Source: Oscillospiraceae bacterium (lineage in GTDB: Bacteria > Bacillota > Clostridia > Oscillospirales > Ruminococcaceae). Taken from it: a DNA stretch of 45,992 nucleotides. Within the stretch, counting starts at the first letter, position 1. Each line of letters starts with the position of its first letter. Under the pieces are notes generated by a model. The model did not search any database, had not been told where the DNA came from, and saw only the letters and a program-made list of their open reading frames with translations. This document shows positions 7,487 to 15,449 of the stretch, piece after piece. The DNA is taken from positions 1 to 45,992 of the forward strand of contig WRHO01000013.1 of assembly GCA_009783205.1 (NCBI GenBank), read 5' to 3'. The translations under genes and the position numbers were made by a program.

Positions 7487-7618
7487 ACACAAATAATTGT
7501 GGTACGCCAATATTTTACTTCTCTTATGTTGTAGGTTGTCTGTATTAAGTCGGACACCTTGTACATATATTTAAGTATTGAAACAAAGATTCCAATAAAT
7601 ATCGGAGGTTCCCGTCAA

Positions 7619-8101
7619 ATGTCTAATAAGCTTAAATCAAATCTGCCTTTAATCGTAATCGGTTTTATTTGTATCCTTTTAATTGTTCTTTTTGCGGCTT
7701 CGCGGCTCGCGACCGCACAAAAAGAAGAAAAAAGCGCGCAATACGCAATAACCGAAATGAACTCTGCCGCCGATGTCGCAAAATTCCTCACAGAATACGG
7801 TTGGGAGGTTCGCGACGAGCCGTCGGCTGTGAAAAGCGTTAGAATCCCCGCCGAATTTGACGCGGTGTACAATAAGTATAATCAACTTCAAATATTACAA
7901 AACTTCGACTTGACCGAATACCGTACAAAAACCGCCGTAATGTACACCTTTCGCATACTTAATCACGTTTCTCATAATAACGTATTCGCAAATGTTTTAG
8001 TTTACGAGGGTAATGTCATAGCGGGCGACGTTATTTCATACGCAATTGACGGATTTATAACCGGACTCGATGGTCAGTATATGCCCGAATTAATTACATA
8101 G
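7619..8101 (+). CDS. DUF4830-like membrane-anchored protein
   Basis: This 160-residue protein has one N-terminal membrane segment (LPLIVIGFICILLIVLFAAS). An extracytoplasmic domain follows with VAKFLTEYGWEV, then SVRIPAEFDAVYNKYNQLQ and GFDLT-like NFDLTEYR, the pattern of DUF4830. The function of the family is unknown. ATG 7619 is chosen because ATCGGAGG lies 10 nt upstream; the longer frame from 7559 has no such site and adds 20 residues before the membrane segment. The 3' end overlaps the convergent 3D-domain gene by 28 bp. Confidence 0.75.
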   Translation: MSNKLKSNLPLIVIGFICILLIVLFAASRLATAQKEEKSAQYAITEMNSAADVAKFLTEYGWEVRDEPSAVKSVRIPAEFDAVYNKYNQLQILQNFDLTEYRTKTAVMYTFRILNHVSHNNVFANVLVYEGNVIAGDVISYAIDGFITGLDGQYMPELIT

Positions 8102-9366
8102 ACGTCGACTTCCTGTAGTCCCCAGCGAAGTGCGTCCCCCAAATTCTCCGAGGTTCGCCCCATAAAAACATCAACCACTACGAAACGGTCGGTATGATGT
8201 ATAAATCCACCCGTATCGGCGGCTATTGCCGCGCCGTATACCTTTGTGCCGCAGGTAGACATTATATATACGAGCGAGCCGTAGGGAATGATTTTGGGGT
8301 TGACGGCTACCGTCCCTATCTCGAGTCTTCTTCCGCTCGCCGTACCCGCACCCGACGGTGCGGTATAAGCGGTTGCTTTTCCGGTGTGCTTTGCTATATA
8401 ATCAATCGGGACGCCGTTTTCAAGGCGAATTTCGGGAAAGTCTTTCTTTGAATACGGTTCGCGTAACGCCATTCCGTGCGTAATAACCTTTGTTACCGCT
8501 TCCTTAGTTACCTTTTTGGATAAAACCTCCGAGGTCACAACTACGCCGTCAATCATCTTTTCGCGAAGCTTAATAGTGTATTCGCCGTCGCTTCCTTTTG
8601 AAATATCTGTATCGCCGATTGCCAACAGATTTGAAAACTCTACAGATGTTTCATAAGGTATTTCCTCATGATAGACTCTTTCGCGGGTAGTAACTCTGTT
8701 TATAACGACCTCGTCTCCTTGTGAAACGAACTCATCGAAGGGCATATTGATTATATCCCCTTTTCCTACAGACACGTCCGCCCTTTTTAAAATTTCGTCA
8801 ACCGTCGTTTCACCGTCCTTGAGAGTTCTGACCTTAACGCTTTCGCCGTCCGCTTTTACCTCAACGCCGAACCCCCGTATAATGTCAATTTTATTTTCGC
8901 CGGTTATAATAACATCAAATTCGCCTATTTCAACATCGCTCGCATCTAATATATCATTATAAGTCTCGCCGGGAACGGCACAAGTCGTAAAGGTATTTCC
9001 GTCGGCGGTTATATCAACGCCGAAGCCTTTCACAATCTCAATAGAGTTTTGTCCGTCTTTGTTTTTTTTGTGTACTACTTTGTCAAATTCACCGGGCAGA
9101 TACCCAAATTCTACAAGAATATCGTCCGCATCTTCTTTCATTGTGAAATATTTTTTTGTATACCCGTCATCCGTTATATAAACATCATTTCTGAAAAACA
9201 ACACACCCGTTAAAAGCGTTATCATAACGATGCAGGTTGTGGTTGCGACTATGCCGATGACCGCGTGTTTCCCCCATAATCGGTGTTGTCGTTTTATTCG
9301 GCTTAAACTTTGACTCAAACTTTGAAGAGTATTCTCGAGTCGGATAAGCCATATCTTTGGTGCCAA
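8074..9366 (-). CDS. YabE-like cell-wall protein: DUF348 repeats, G5 and 3D domains
   Basis: This 430-residue protein has an N-terminal membrane anchor (VIGIVATTTCIVMITLLTGV) and three DUF348 (YabE-type) repeats at about residues 60-230. A G5 domain follows (ERVYHEEIPYETSVEFS through EAVTKVITHG), then a C-terminal 3D domain. The 3D domain shows ASGRRLEIGTVAVNPKIIPYG, AIAADTGG and VVVDVFM, with the Asp residues that name it. This architecture is shared with Rpf-like and MltA-like resuscitation and lytic transglycosylase proteins, so peptidoglycan cleavage at the surface is expected. The start is a TTG at 9366 with AGGGGAG 7 nt upstream; a nearby ATG is out of frame. Confidence 0.9.
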   Translation of the reverse strand: MAPKIWLIRLENTLQSLSQSLSRIKRQHRLWGKHAVIGIVATTTCIVMITLLTGVLFFRNDVYITDDGYTKKYFTMKEDADDILVEFGYLPGEFDKVVHKKNKDGQNSIEIVKGFGVDITADGNTFTTCAVPGETYNDILDASDVEIGEFDVIITGENKIDIIRGFGVEVKADGESVKVRTLKDGETTVDEILKRADVSVGKGDIINMPFDEFVSQGDEVVINRVTTRERVYHEEIPYETSVEFSNLLAIGDTDISKGSDGEYTIKLREKMIDGVVVTSEVLSKKVTKEAVTKVITHGMALREPYSKKDFPEIRLENGVPIDYIAKHTGKATAYTAPSGAGTASGRRLEIGTVAVNPKIIPYGSLVYIMSTCGTKVYGAAIAADTGGFIHHTDRFVVVDVFMGRTSENLGDALRWGLQEVDVYVINSGIY

Positions 9367-9435
9367 AATGCATCTCCCCTTCCATATGTTGGGTATTATA
9401 CTTCATGATTCTGTTAATGTCAATACTTTGAAAGC

Positions 9436-9470
9436 AAAAAGGGCAGATTGTACAAATCTACCCTTTTATA
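9436..9470 (-). terminator. Terminator of cheV
   Basis: AAAAGGGTAGATT and AATCTGCCCTTT (minus-strand sense) form a ~12-bp stem with one C.A mismatch and flanking T/A runs, 40 bp past the cheV stop. It separates cheV from the 3D-domain gene. Confidence 0.75.
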
Positions 9471-9507
9471 TTTAAAAACATTCTATACTTTCTTGTTTAT
9501 ATCTTGT

Positions 9508-10422
9508 TCATCTCTCCGACATTAATTCAATCATCGTCTTTATACATTCGCTTAACTGCGCCCTTGAATACTGTGCGTCGGCACCCGCCGAATCGCCTTT
9601 TTGTCGCATATTGTCGTGAATAAGCGAGGAAAACATGATTATAGGCGTATTTGTCAATTCCTTATCCTTCTTGACTAATCGCACCAAGGTATGCCCGTCC
9701 ATCTGCGGCATTTCTATATCACAAACAATCCCGCCCAAGGTTTGTCGAAGCTCTGTGCCTTTAAGCCCCGAAATATGCGTCCACGCATCCTTACCGTTAT
9801 AAAATTGTGAAATATTTGTAAACCCGACCTTTTTAAAAGCGTCCGAGACTACCTTATTAAGGAACACCGAGTCTTCAATGATTAAAAGCTTCCTGCTGTA
9901 GTCAAATTCCGGCGGCGAGTAAATCTCACTGACCTCGCCTATTTCAAAATCTTTACCCGCGTTCATATCGCAGACAATCTTTTCGAAATCAAGAATCATT
10001 ATTATTTTTTCGTTAATTTTTGCGACGCCCGTAGCAAGACTGTTTTCGGTATTGCCGCTTATTGCCGGCGGTTTTTCCACCTGTGCCCATTTAAGCCGTT
10101 GAATCCCGTTGACGTTAGTAACGTCAAACGCGACGCTCACCTGGTCAAAATCGCACACAACCAAAAGCGTTCTCTCTCTCTCCGGTTTTTCAATTTCGAG
10201 AATCTCATGAAGGTCAATAACAGTCACGAGCTTATCCCTGTGCATGAAAACCCCTTCAACCGCTCTCGGTGCGCTCGGAACATGGGTTACATCACAATGT
10301 ATAATTATTTCGCTGACCTTTGCTATGTTAATGCCGAAGGATTCTTCACCCACTAAAAACTCAAGCAACTCAAGCTCACTCGGGTCAATCTCATTTTCAA
10401 CGCCGATATTTTCCATATTCAT
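9508..10422 (-). CDS. cheV: Chemotaxis protein CheV (CheW-REC fusion)
   Basis: This 304-residue protein has an N-terminal CheW-like domain (LLEFLVGEESFGINIAKVSEI through residue ~160) joined to a receiver domain. The receiver shows LLIIEDSVF, the phosphoacceptor region IVCDIEMPQMDG, IIMFSSL and a K/R-containing loop near QYSRAQL. CheV couples chemoreceptors to CheA and its receiver serves in adaptation. The gene stands alone with its own terminator; other chemotaxis genes are outside the window. The start has only a weak ribosome binding site (AAAGGACGG, 12 nt upstream). Confidence 0.93.
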   Translation of the reverse strand: MNMENIGVENEIDPSELELLEFLVGEESFGINIAKVSEIIIHCDVTHVPSAPRAVEGVFMHRDKLVTVIDLHEILEIEKPERERTLLVVCDFDQVSVAFDVTNVNGIQRLKWAQVEKPPAISGNTENSLATGVAKINEKIIMILDFEKIVCDMNAGKDFEIGEVSEIYSPPEFDYSRKLLIIEDSVFLNKVVSDAFKKVGFTNISQFYNGKDAWTHISGLKGTELRQTLGGIVCDIEMPQMDGHTLVRLVKKDKELTNTPIIMFSSLIHDNMRQKGDSAGADAQYSRAQLSECIKTMIELMSER

Positions 10423-10549
10423 AATAGTATATAACCGTCCTTTCCGTATATCTAACTAATTATACTATACTTTTTTAATAAAATCAAGTGTTTATTGTGA
10501 TTTTACATAAATTTTTTTGTTATCGAAAAATGTTTTTAGATGTTCCCTA

Positions 10550-10578
10550 TTGACAAGCGTTAAAAAACGTGTTATACT
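10550..10578 (+). promoter_or_regulatory. Promoter of tRNA-Ser
   Basis: TTGACA (10550-10555), 17 bp, TATACT (10573-10578), followed 24 bp later by the tRNA 5' end. Confidence 0.88.
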
Positions 10579-10602
10579 GTCCCTTGTCAAAATCGGTTAT
10601 AC

Positions 10603-10688
10603 GGAGGCGTATCGAAGTGGTCATAACGAGCTCGACTCGAAATCGAGTAGCCTTAACCGGCACGGAGGTTCGAATCCTCTCGCCTCCG
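10603..10688 (+). tRNA. tRNA-Ser (CGA)
   Basis: Acceptor GGAGGCG/CGCCTCC with discriminator G, anticodon arm CTCGA-CTCGAAA-TCGAG (anticodon CGA), a long class-II variable arm and T-arm GGAGGTTCGAATCCTCT. CCA is not encoded. Confidence 0.95.
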
Positions 10689-10689
10689 C

Positions 10690-10840
10690 TTTAAATTTTA
10701 TAAGTTGTGTTCATAGACGAATCGTTTAGATTTTCGAGTGAAAGATTAGCGGTGATGTCTATGAATACAGTTTTTTAATCAGCGAATCGGCTCTGTGGGC
10801 AGAGAGGGTGAGCTATAAAAAAATCTCACCGCCTTTTTTA
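10690..10840 (+). ncRNA. Structured RNA downstream of tRNA-Ser, two terminator-like hairpins
   Basis: A 13-bp stem (TGTGTTCATAGAC, 10706-10718, with GTCTATGAATACA, 10757-10769, one G.U pair) encloses a shorter inner stem (AATC-g-TTT/AAAGATT) and is followed by TTTTTT. A second hairpin GGTGAG/CTCACC (about 10808-10830) is followed by GCCTTTTTTA. A small CTCTG/CAGAG hairpin lies between. The two could be tandem terminators of the tRNA transcript, but the long compound first stem suggests a stable small RNA. The SRP RNA that often follows tRNA-Ser in Firmicutes was looked for; its GGAAGGAAGCA-like core is absent. Confidence 0.4.
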
Positions 10841-10995
10841 ACATATGTGTATAAATATATTACCCACCCAATTGTATCTAAAAGAGCGGTGATTGATAAA
10901 ATTATCCCTGCTCTTTTATATTTAATTCCATTGTAATCGTAAATGGTATTCCTTGAATTAAGCTGAGTTAAATGAAAAATCTTAATTACAAACAT
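10813..10995 (-). CDS. Putative 60-residue membrane protein, leaderless
   Basis: The frame encodes MFVIKIFHLTQLNSRNTIYD, then a hydrophobic helix AGIILSITALLDTIGWVIYL and a basic tail. It is supported by a strong minus-strand promoter (TTGACA 11027-11032, 16 bp, TATACT 11005-11010) whose expected start point falls within a few bases of the ATG, so translation would be leaderless. There is no ribosome binding site. The 3' end overlaps the terminator hairpin of the tRNA-Ser transcript on the opposite strand. I do not recognise the family. The promoter could instead drive an antisense RNA. Confidence 0.35.
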   Translation of the reverse strand: MFVIKIFHLTQLNSRNTIYDYNGIKYKRAGIILSITALLDTIGWVIYLYTYVKKGGEIFL

Positions 10996-11004
10996 TATTA
11001 GATT

Positions 11005-11032
11005 AGTATATCATAAATTAGACAATTGTCAA
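11005..11032 (-). promoter_or_regulatory. Minus-strand promoter in the tmk upstream region
   Basis: TTGACA and TATACT (minus-strand sense) with a 16-bp spacer, pointing away from tmk toward the small membrane ORF. Confidence 0.7.
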
Positions 11033-11064
11033 TAGTTTCAGACTTATATGTTTGAAACTAAAAG

Positions 11065-11093
11065 TTGACTATTTCCAAATAATATGATATAAT
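11065..11093 (+). promoter_or_regulatory. Promoter of the tmk operon
   Basis: TTGACT (11065-11070), 17-bp spacer, TATAAT (11088-11093), 32 bp before the tmk ATG. Confidence 0.85.
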
Positions 11094-11125
11094 TACCTGC
11101 ACAATCTTTAGAACGAGGGAGAGTA

Positions 11126-11812
11126 ATGTCGGGAAAATTAATAATAATAGAAGGATTAGACGGCTCGGGTAAGTCTACCCAATGGGAAATGCTAAAAAAA
11201 ACAAACGGGTTTAAAAAAAAGCCTTTATTTTTAACCTTCCCCGACTATGACTCCGAAAGCGGAAGGATAATTAAACGATATTTAGCGGGCGAGTTCGGCG
11301 GAAAGGGCGGAATGATTATCCGCGGGGGCGACGCCCCGAGCGAGCATACCGCTTATTCGGCGAGCAGCTTTTATGCAATTGACCGCTATATAAGCTACAT
11401 GACGTCATGGGGGAAGGCGTATAAAGACGGCGTTGATGTTATTTCGGCGCGTTACACCTCATCAAACGCAATTTATCAAATGACAAAGCTCCCCGAGGAA
11501 CAATGGTGCGAATTTCTCGACTGGCTCTATGATTATGAACACGAGAAGCTCAAAATCCCCGTTCCCGATTTAACAATTTTCCTCGATGTTCCGGTCGAAA
11601 TGTCACAGGAGCTTTTGGCAAAAAGATACGAGAAGGAAGGGGCAAAGGATATTCACGAGGGTGACGTTTTGTACTTGAAAAAGTGCAGAGAGGCGGCTCT
11701 TTATGCGGCGCAACGCGACAATTGGGTGAAAATAGACTGTGTTAAAGGCGGCGTTCTAAGAAGCCCGGACGATATAAACCGCGAGTTGACGAAGGTCATC
11801 GGAGGTGTATAA
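11126..11812 (+). CDS. tmk: Thymidylate kinase-family protein
   Basis: This 228-residue protein starts MSGKLIIIEGLDGSGKSTQW, the P-loop of thymidylate kinases, followed by TFPDYDSESGRIIKRYL (the substrate-binding DR-like segment) and later PDLTIFLDVPVEMS. dTMP kinases phosphorylate dTMP to dTDP. It is slightly longer than the usual ~210 residues and has an insertion around residues 55-75 (GGKGGMIIRGGDAPSEH). It may therefore be a paralogue with related nucleotide specificity. GAGGGAGAG precedes the ATG. It heads an operon with the DUF2156, DJ-1 and cyclo-ligase genes (gaps of 3 bp, 9 bp and an overlap). Confidence 0.85.
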   Translation: MSGKLIIIEGLDGSGKSTQWEMLKKTNGFKKKPLFLTFPDYDSESGRIIKRYLAGEFGGKGGMIIRGGDAPSEHTAYSASSFYAIDRYISYMTSWGKAYKDGVDVISARYTSSNAIYQMTKLPEEQWCEFLDWLYDYEHEKLKIPVPDLTIFLDVPVEMSQELLAKRYEKEGAKDIHEGDVLYLKKCREAALYAAQRDNWVKIDCVKGGVLRSPDDINRELTKVIGGV

Positions 11813-11815
11813 CAA

Positions 11816-12694
11816 ATGCTTGATTTTAAGCGGGTTGACGCGGGCGACAAGGAATGGGTTGTCGAACTGTTAAAAAAAGACCGTTTTCGCGGTTGTGAGT
11901 ACACCTTCGGGAACATTTATATGTGGAGTCCCGTTTATGATATAAAAATTGCGCGATATAAGGATTTTTGTTTAATAAAAAACAAGTATGGTTTTTTATT
12001 TCCCGCAGGAGCAGGAGATGTTTTTGAGGCGGTTGAGGAGCTTCGCGGCTTTTGTTGTGATAATTGTATGCCGCTTTATATAACAAATGTCGCGCCCGAA
12101 TCGACAAAAATGCTCGAACGCTTGTATGGGGATAAGCTTCAAATAAGCACAAATCGAGATTTGTACGATTATGTATATGAATTTGAAACGCTCGCGGAAT
12201 TGCGGGGGAGAAAGCTTCACGCAAAACGTAATCATCTAAATCGCTTTTATGAGAACAATTGGTGCTTTGAACCCATTACTCCCGATAATATTGAGGAATG
12301 TACCGATATGCATAATCGGTGGTGCGACGAAAAGGACATTTATCGCGATAAAGACAAATTGAAGGAGGCGGGGGCGGTCGTTCGCGGACTTGAGCGTTTT
12401 TTTGAATTGGGGTTAATCGGCGGTATAATTCGCGTAGACGGCGCGATACAAGCGTATACATTCGGCGAGCCGTCGGGAAATATCCAAAACGACACCTTTG
12501 TCGTCCATGTGGAAAAAGCGTTCGCAGAGGTTCAGGGGGCGTATACGGCAATAAATCGCGAATTTGTCAAATACGCTTGTAACAAATACCGGTACATTAA
12601 TCGCGAGGAGGATATGGGCGCGGAAAATCTCCGTAAAGCAAAAATGTCGTATTGTCCCGCGTTTTTGATTGAGAAGTATTGTGTGAAAATATAG
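11816..12694 (+). CDS. DUF2156 (phosphatidylglycerol lysyltransferase C-terminal-like) protein
   Basis: This 292-residue cytoplasmic protein carries the DUF2156 double GNAT-like fold. Visible are YTFGNIYMWSP near the N-terminus, YEFETLAELRGRKLHAKRNH in the middle, and HVEKAFAEVQGAYTAINREF with INREEDMGAENLRKAK toward the end. Related domains in MprF transfer aminoacyl groups to lipids and other stand-alone members are uncharacterised, so an acyl or aminoacyl transfer reaction is likely but the substrate is unknown. The start lies 3 bp after the tmk stop, with GGAGGTG just upstream, implying coupling. Confidence 0.85.
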   Translation: MLDFKRVDAGDKEWVVELLKKDRFRGCEYTFGNIYMWSPVYDIKIARYKDFCLIKNKYGFLFPAGAGDVFEAVEELRGFCCDNCMPLYITNVAPESTKMLERLYGDKLQISTNRDLYDYVYEFETLAELRGRKLHAKRNHLNRFYENNWCFEPITPDNIEECTDMHNRWCDEKDIYRDKDKLKEAGAVVRGLERFFELGLIGGIIRVDGAIQAYTFGEPSGNIQNDTFVVHVEKAFAEVQGAYTAINREFVKYACNKYRYINREEDMGAENLRKAKMSYCPAFLIEKYCVKI

Positions 12695-12703
12695 GAGGGA
12701 TTT

Positions 12704-13246
12704 ATGGTATACATTTTATTGGCAAACGGGTTTGAAGACATTGAGGCGTTATACCCCACAGACGTTTTGAGACGGTGCGGGGTTAATGTAGTCACGGTTG
12801 GGGTCGGCGGGGAATACATTACCTCGTCAAATAAGGTCATTGTTAAACCCGATATTGGTATAGACGAGGTAAAGCTCGAAAATCATATTGATATGCTCGT
12901 TTTACCGGGCGGCCCGGGGAGAGGGAATCTTCGCGACAATGATAAATCTTTAGAGCTGATTAAACATTGTTGCGGTTCGGACGTTCCTATAGCGGCAATT
13001 TGCGCCGCGCCCGAAATATTGGGGGGGATAGGCTTCCTAAAAGGTAAGAAAGCCACCTGTTTCCCCGGTATTGAGCCAAAGCTGAACGGGGCGGAGTATG
13101 TCGACGCGCCCGTTGTCGTCGACGGAAAGCTCATTACCGCTAAAGGCGCGGGTTGTTCCGAAGCGTTCGCGTTCGCGCTTGCGGAATTTTTATGCGGGAA
13201 GGAAAAGGCGGACGAGATTAAACGGAAAATATGCTCAATAAAATAG
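12704..13246 (+). CDS. DJ-1/PfpI family protein
   Basis: This 180-residue protein of the DJ-1/ThiJ/YajL class shows LLANGFEDIEA (conserved Glu15 region), LVLPGGPGRGNL and the nucleophile elbow AAICAAPEIL with Cys100. The size matches YajL-like DJ-1 proteins, proposed to act as redox-responsive protectants or in glyoxal and acylphosphate detoxification; a specific substrate cannot be read from sequence. AGGAGGG lies 7 nt before the ATG. The stop overlaps the start of the cyclo-ligase gene by 16 bp. Confidence 0.9.
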   Translation: MVYILLANGFEDIEALYPTDVLRRCGVNVVTVGVGGEYITSSNKVIVKPDIGIDEVKLENHIDMLVLPGGPGRGNLRDNDKSLELIKHCCGSDVPIAAICAAPEILGGIGFLKGKKATCFPGIEPKLNGAEYVDAPVVVDGKLITAKGAGCSEAFAFALAEFLCGKEKADEIKRKICSIK

Positions 13247-13746
13247 AGCTTCAAAATAAAAAACAAGCTTTCAGAAAAAAGCTTATCAAAAATCGCAAAA
13301 AAATGCAGAATAAAGCAAAGAAGGATTCGATAATTTTTAAAAAGCTCATTGCTTTACCCGAGTTTGCCGACGCGGAATTGATTTTGACATATGTATCAAC
13401 GACATTTGAAGTCGACACGAAAAGGTTGACGGATTATTGTTTTAACAAAAAAATAGCCGTAGCCGTTCCCGCGATAATAAACGAAAAGCTTTGTTTTTAT
13501 AGTCTTAACCCCGATTTTACATTAGACCTCGATTATCAAGTATCAGCCGTTAATTATCAACTTTGCGTTGTTCCGGGGTTGGCGTTCGATACGGACAATA
13601 GGCGGCTCGGATACGGCGGGGGATATTACGACCGCTTTTTGCGGGAATATACGGGCGTAAAAGTAGGATTGTGTTACGGCGAATTTGTACTTGACATTCC
13701 GGTTGAGGAACATGACGAAAAGGTTGATATACTTATAGCAGATTGA
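13231..13746 (+). CDS. 5-formyltetrahydrofolate cyclo-ligase
   Basis: This 171-residue enzyme has the N-terminal KKQAFRKKLIKNRKKM region, TYVSTTFEVDTKRL, VVPGLAFD and the signature RLGYGGGYYDRFL of the ATP-dependent cyclo-ligase that converts 5-formyl-THF to 5,10-methenyl-THF. Its start overlaps the DJ-1 gene (GGAAA a few bases upstream), so it is translationally coupled as the last gene of the tmk operon. A FolT-like folate transporter gene lies 5 kb downstream, consistent with folate salvage. Confidence 0.92.
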   Translation: MLNKIELQNKKQAFRKKLIKNRKKMQNKAKKDSIIFKKLIALPEFADAELILTYVSTTFEVDTKRLTDYCFNKKIAVAVPAIINEKLCFYSLNPDFTLDLDYQVSAVNYQLCVVPGLAFDTDNRRLGYGGGYYDRFLREYTGVKVGLCYGEFVLDIPVEEHDEKVDILIAD

Positions 13747-13794
13747 CATTTTGTATACTATATCTTTACGACTGATTTTTCGCAATACAGCGTT

Positions 13795-13834
13795 GAATTT
13801 TGCTTAAATATAAGCGTATATTCGCACAAAATTC
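13795..13834. repeat. Hairpin in the cyclo-ligase/mltG gap
   Basis: GAATTTTG and CAAAATTC enclose an inner AATATA/TATATT dyad. There is no T-tract. It is the only structure seen in the 173-bp gap. Confidence 0.5.
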
Positions 13835-13919
13835 GCCTTGTCTTGCAAAAAATCTGTTCGCCAATCTACAGCACACAAAAAGTCAAACTGCTATATTACA
13901 GATTCAATAGGGGGGTTAA

Positions 13920-15449
13920 ATGGAAACAAACGGAAGAAAACCGCCACAGGTTAAGCTCGATTCTGATGAAAGCATTAGGATTGATAATGAAATAGAGTCG
14001 GACGCGGCGTTTTTTGCGAGCGATAACGCATACGCTACGCGACAGCTTGATGCGGTTAAGCCGCTTTCGCCGATTCATTCTTCGAGGGTTGCGGATATTG
14101 ATGACGATGAGCGGGCGACGAGAAAACCGCAAAAAGTATCAAATAAACGAGATAAAGCGGAAAAGAAAGAGAAACGCGAGCAAATACAACGGCAACAAGA
14201 CGCACCAAAAGAAGCCTCCCCAAAAAATCCGGAACAGGTGAGGGAGGAAAAAAAGCGACAGGCTATTAAAAAGCGGCAAAAAAGAAAAAAGGAACAAATA
14301 AGAACCTTTTCACACATTTTAGGAAGCGTTGTGTTGGTCGTTTTTATTCTATCGGTGTCGGCTTTTTTGTCACAATTTTTGGTCAAGGCGTTTCTCGATT
14401 TTACGGGGATTACCGTTGTTGAATATCCCGTAACGGTACAGATTCCGCCCGACGCGACAACCGACGACATTATTGATATATTAATCGATTATGAATTAAT
14501 CGAAATGCCTAAGCTTTTTGCGTTTTATTCGAGAATAAGCGAAAGCGACGGAAAGTATTTAAGCGGCTTATTTTCGCTCAACTCAACAATGTCATACAGT
14601 CAAATAGTAAACACGCTCCAAAACCGCCCGCAAAGCACGCAAACCGTTGCGATTAAAATTACCGAGGGAATGACGGCTTTAGACGTAGGCAGAACGCTTG
14701 AAGAAAACTATGTTTGTCGCGCCGACGATTTTATGAAGTTCTATAAGACTAAAATGAATCTGTTCAATTTTGAAAGGCGTCTTAATCATAACCCTTTGAA
14801 ATTTAATCAGCTTGAGGGGTATTTATTCCCCGATACGCATGAGTTTTTTATTGTCAACGGACTCGAAGACGACCCAAATATGGATACAGAAAAATATGCC
14901 GAGGTCGCCGCGCGAACAATTTTTTCACACTTTAACTCACAAATGACCGCGGAAATATATAAACGCATCGGCGAAATAGCCGAAACGCTTAATATCGAAT
15001 TCGGACTCGATGAATTTATAACTTTAGCGTCAATGGTTCAGTTAGAGGCGTCCGAGCCGGAGGATATGCGTAAGGTTGCGTCTGTATTTTTCAATCGGCT
15101 GCGAAACCCCGATGACTTTCCGAGGTTAGAGTCCGATGTGTCGCGAGAGCTTTACGGGAACGATAACATTTTACCGTTCAGAACAAAGGATAACGAAACG
15201 CTTATCGACAACATGATTCTGTTATACAACACCTATGAATCCGACGCAATCCAAAACGGAAAGTTAGTATCGCCGCCCGGCCCGGTCTGTAACCCGGGAA
15301 TGTCGGCTATGTTAGCCGTTCTTGACGCGGTAAAAACGGATTATTTTTACTTTTGTGCCAATATTGAGACCGGTGAGGTTTTCTTTGCGGAGAATATTGT
15401 GGAGCATGAAGAAAACGAGATAAGAGCGGGGTTACGGAGCGTTGATTAA
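13920..15449 (+). CDS. mltG: Endolytic murein transglycosylase MltG
   Basis: This 509-residue protein has a long charged cytoplasmic N-terminus (residues 1-125, Lys/Glu/Gln-rich), one membrane segment (SVVLVVFILSVSAFLSQFLV) and a YceG domain. The domain includes IKITEGMTALDVGRTLEENY (LysM-like part) and TLASMVQLEASEPEDMRKVA, where Glu376 corresponds to the catalytic Glu of MltG, and ends with PPGPVCNPGMSA and a final strand. MltG cleaves nascent glycan strands and so sets their length. GGGGGG precedes the ATG. The stop overlaps the U32 gene start by 8 bp, the same order as yrrL and its U32 neighbours in Bacillus. Confidence 0.93.
   Translation: METNGRKPPQVKLDSDESIRIDNEIESDAAFFASDNAYATRQLDAVKPLSPIHSSRVADIDDDERATRKPQKVSNKRDKAEKKEKREQIQRQQDAPKEASPKNPEQVREEKKRQAIKKRQKRKKEQIRTFSHILGSVVLVVFILSVSAFLSQFLVKAFLDFTGITVVEYPVTVQIPPDATTDDIIDILIDYELIEMPKLFAFYSRISESDGKYLSGLFSLNSTMSYSQIVNTLQNRPQSTQTVAIKITEGMTALDVGRTLEENYVCRADDFMKFYKTKMNLFNFERRLNHNPLKFNQLEGYLFPDTHEFFIVNGLEDDPNMDTEKYAEVAARTIFSHFNSQMTAEIYKRIGEIAETLNIEFGLDEFITLASMVQLEASEPEDMRKVASVFFNRLRNPDDFPRLESDVSRELYGNDNILPFRTKDNETLIDNMILLYNTYESDAIQNGKLVSPPGPVCNPGMSAMLAVLDAVKTDYFYFCANIETGEVFFAENIVEHEENEIRAGLRSVD

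Noticed and set aside
7501-7560. Riboswitch or sRNA in the gap before the DUF4830 gene
   Set aside because: No stable nested stems or terminator were found by eye.
10690-10840. SRP (4.5S/scRNA) gene after tRNA-Ser
   Set aside because: Position fits Firmicutes synteny, but the conserved GGAAGGAAGCA-like loop of SRP RNA is absent.
13795-13834. Riboswitch upstream of mltG
   Set aside because: A simple A+T-rich hairpin without a conserved aptamer-like core; no known class recognised.
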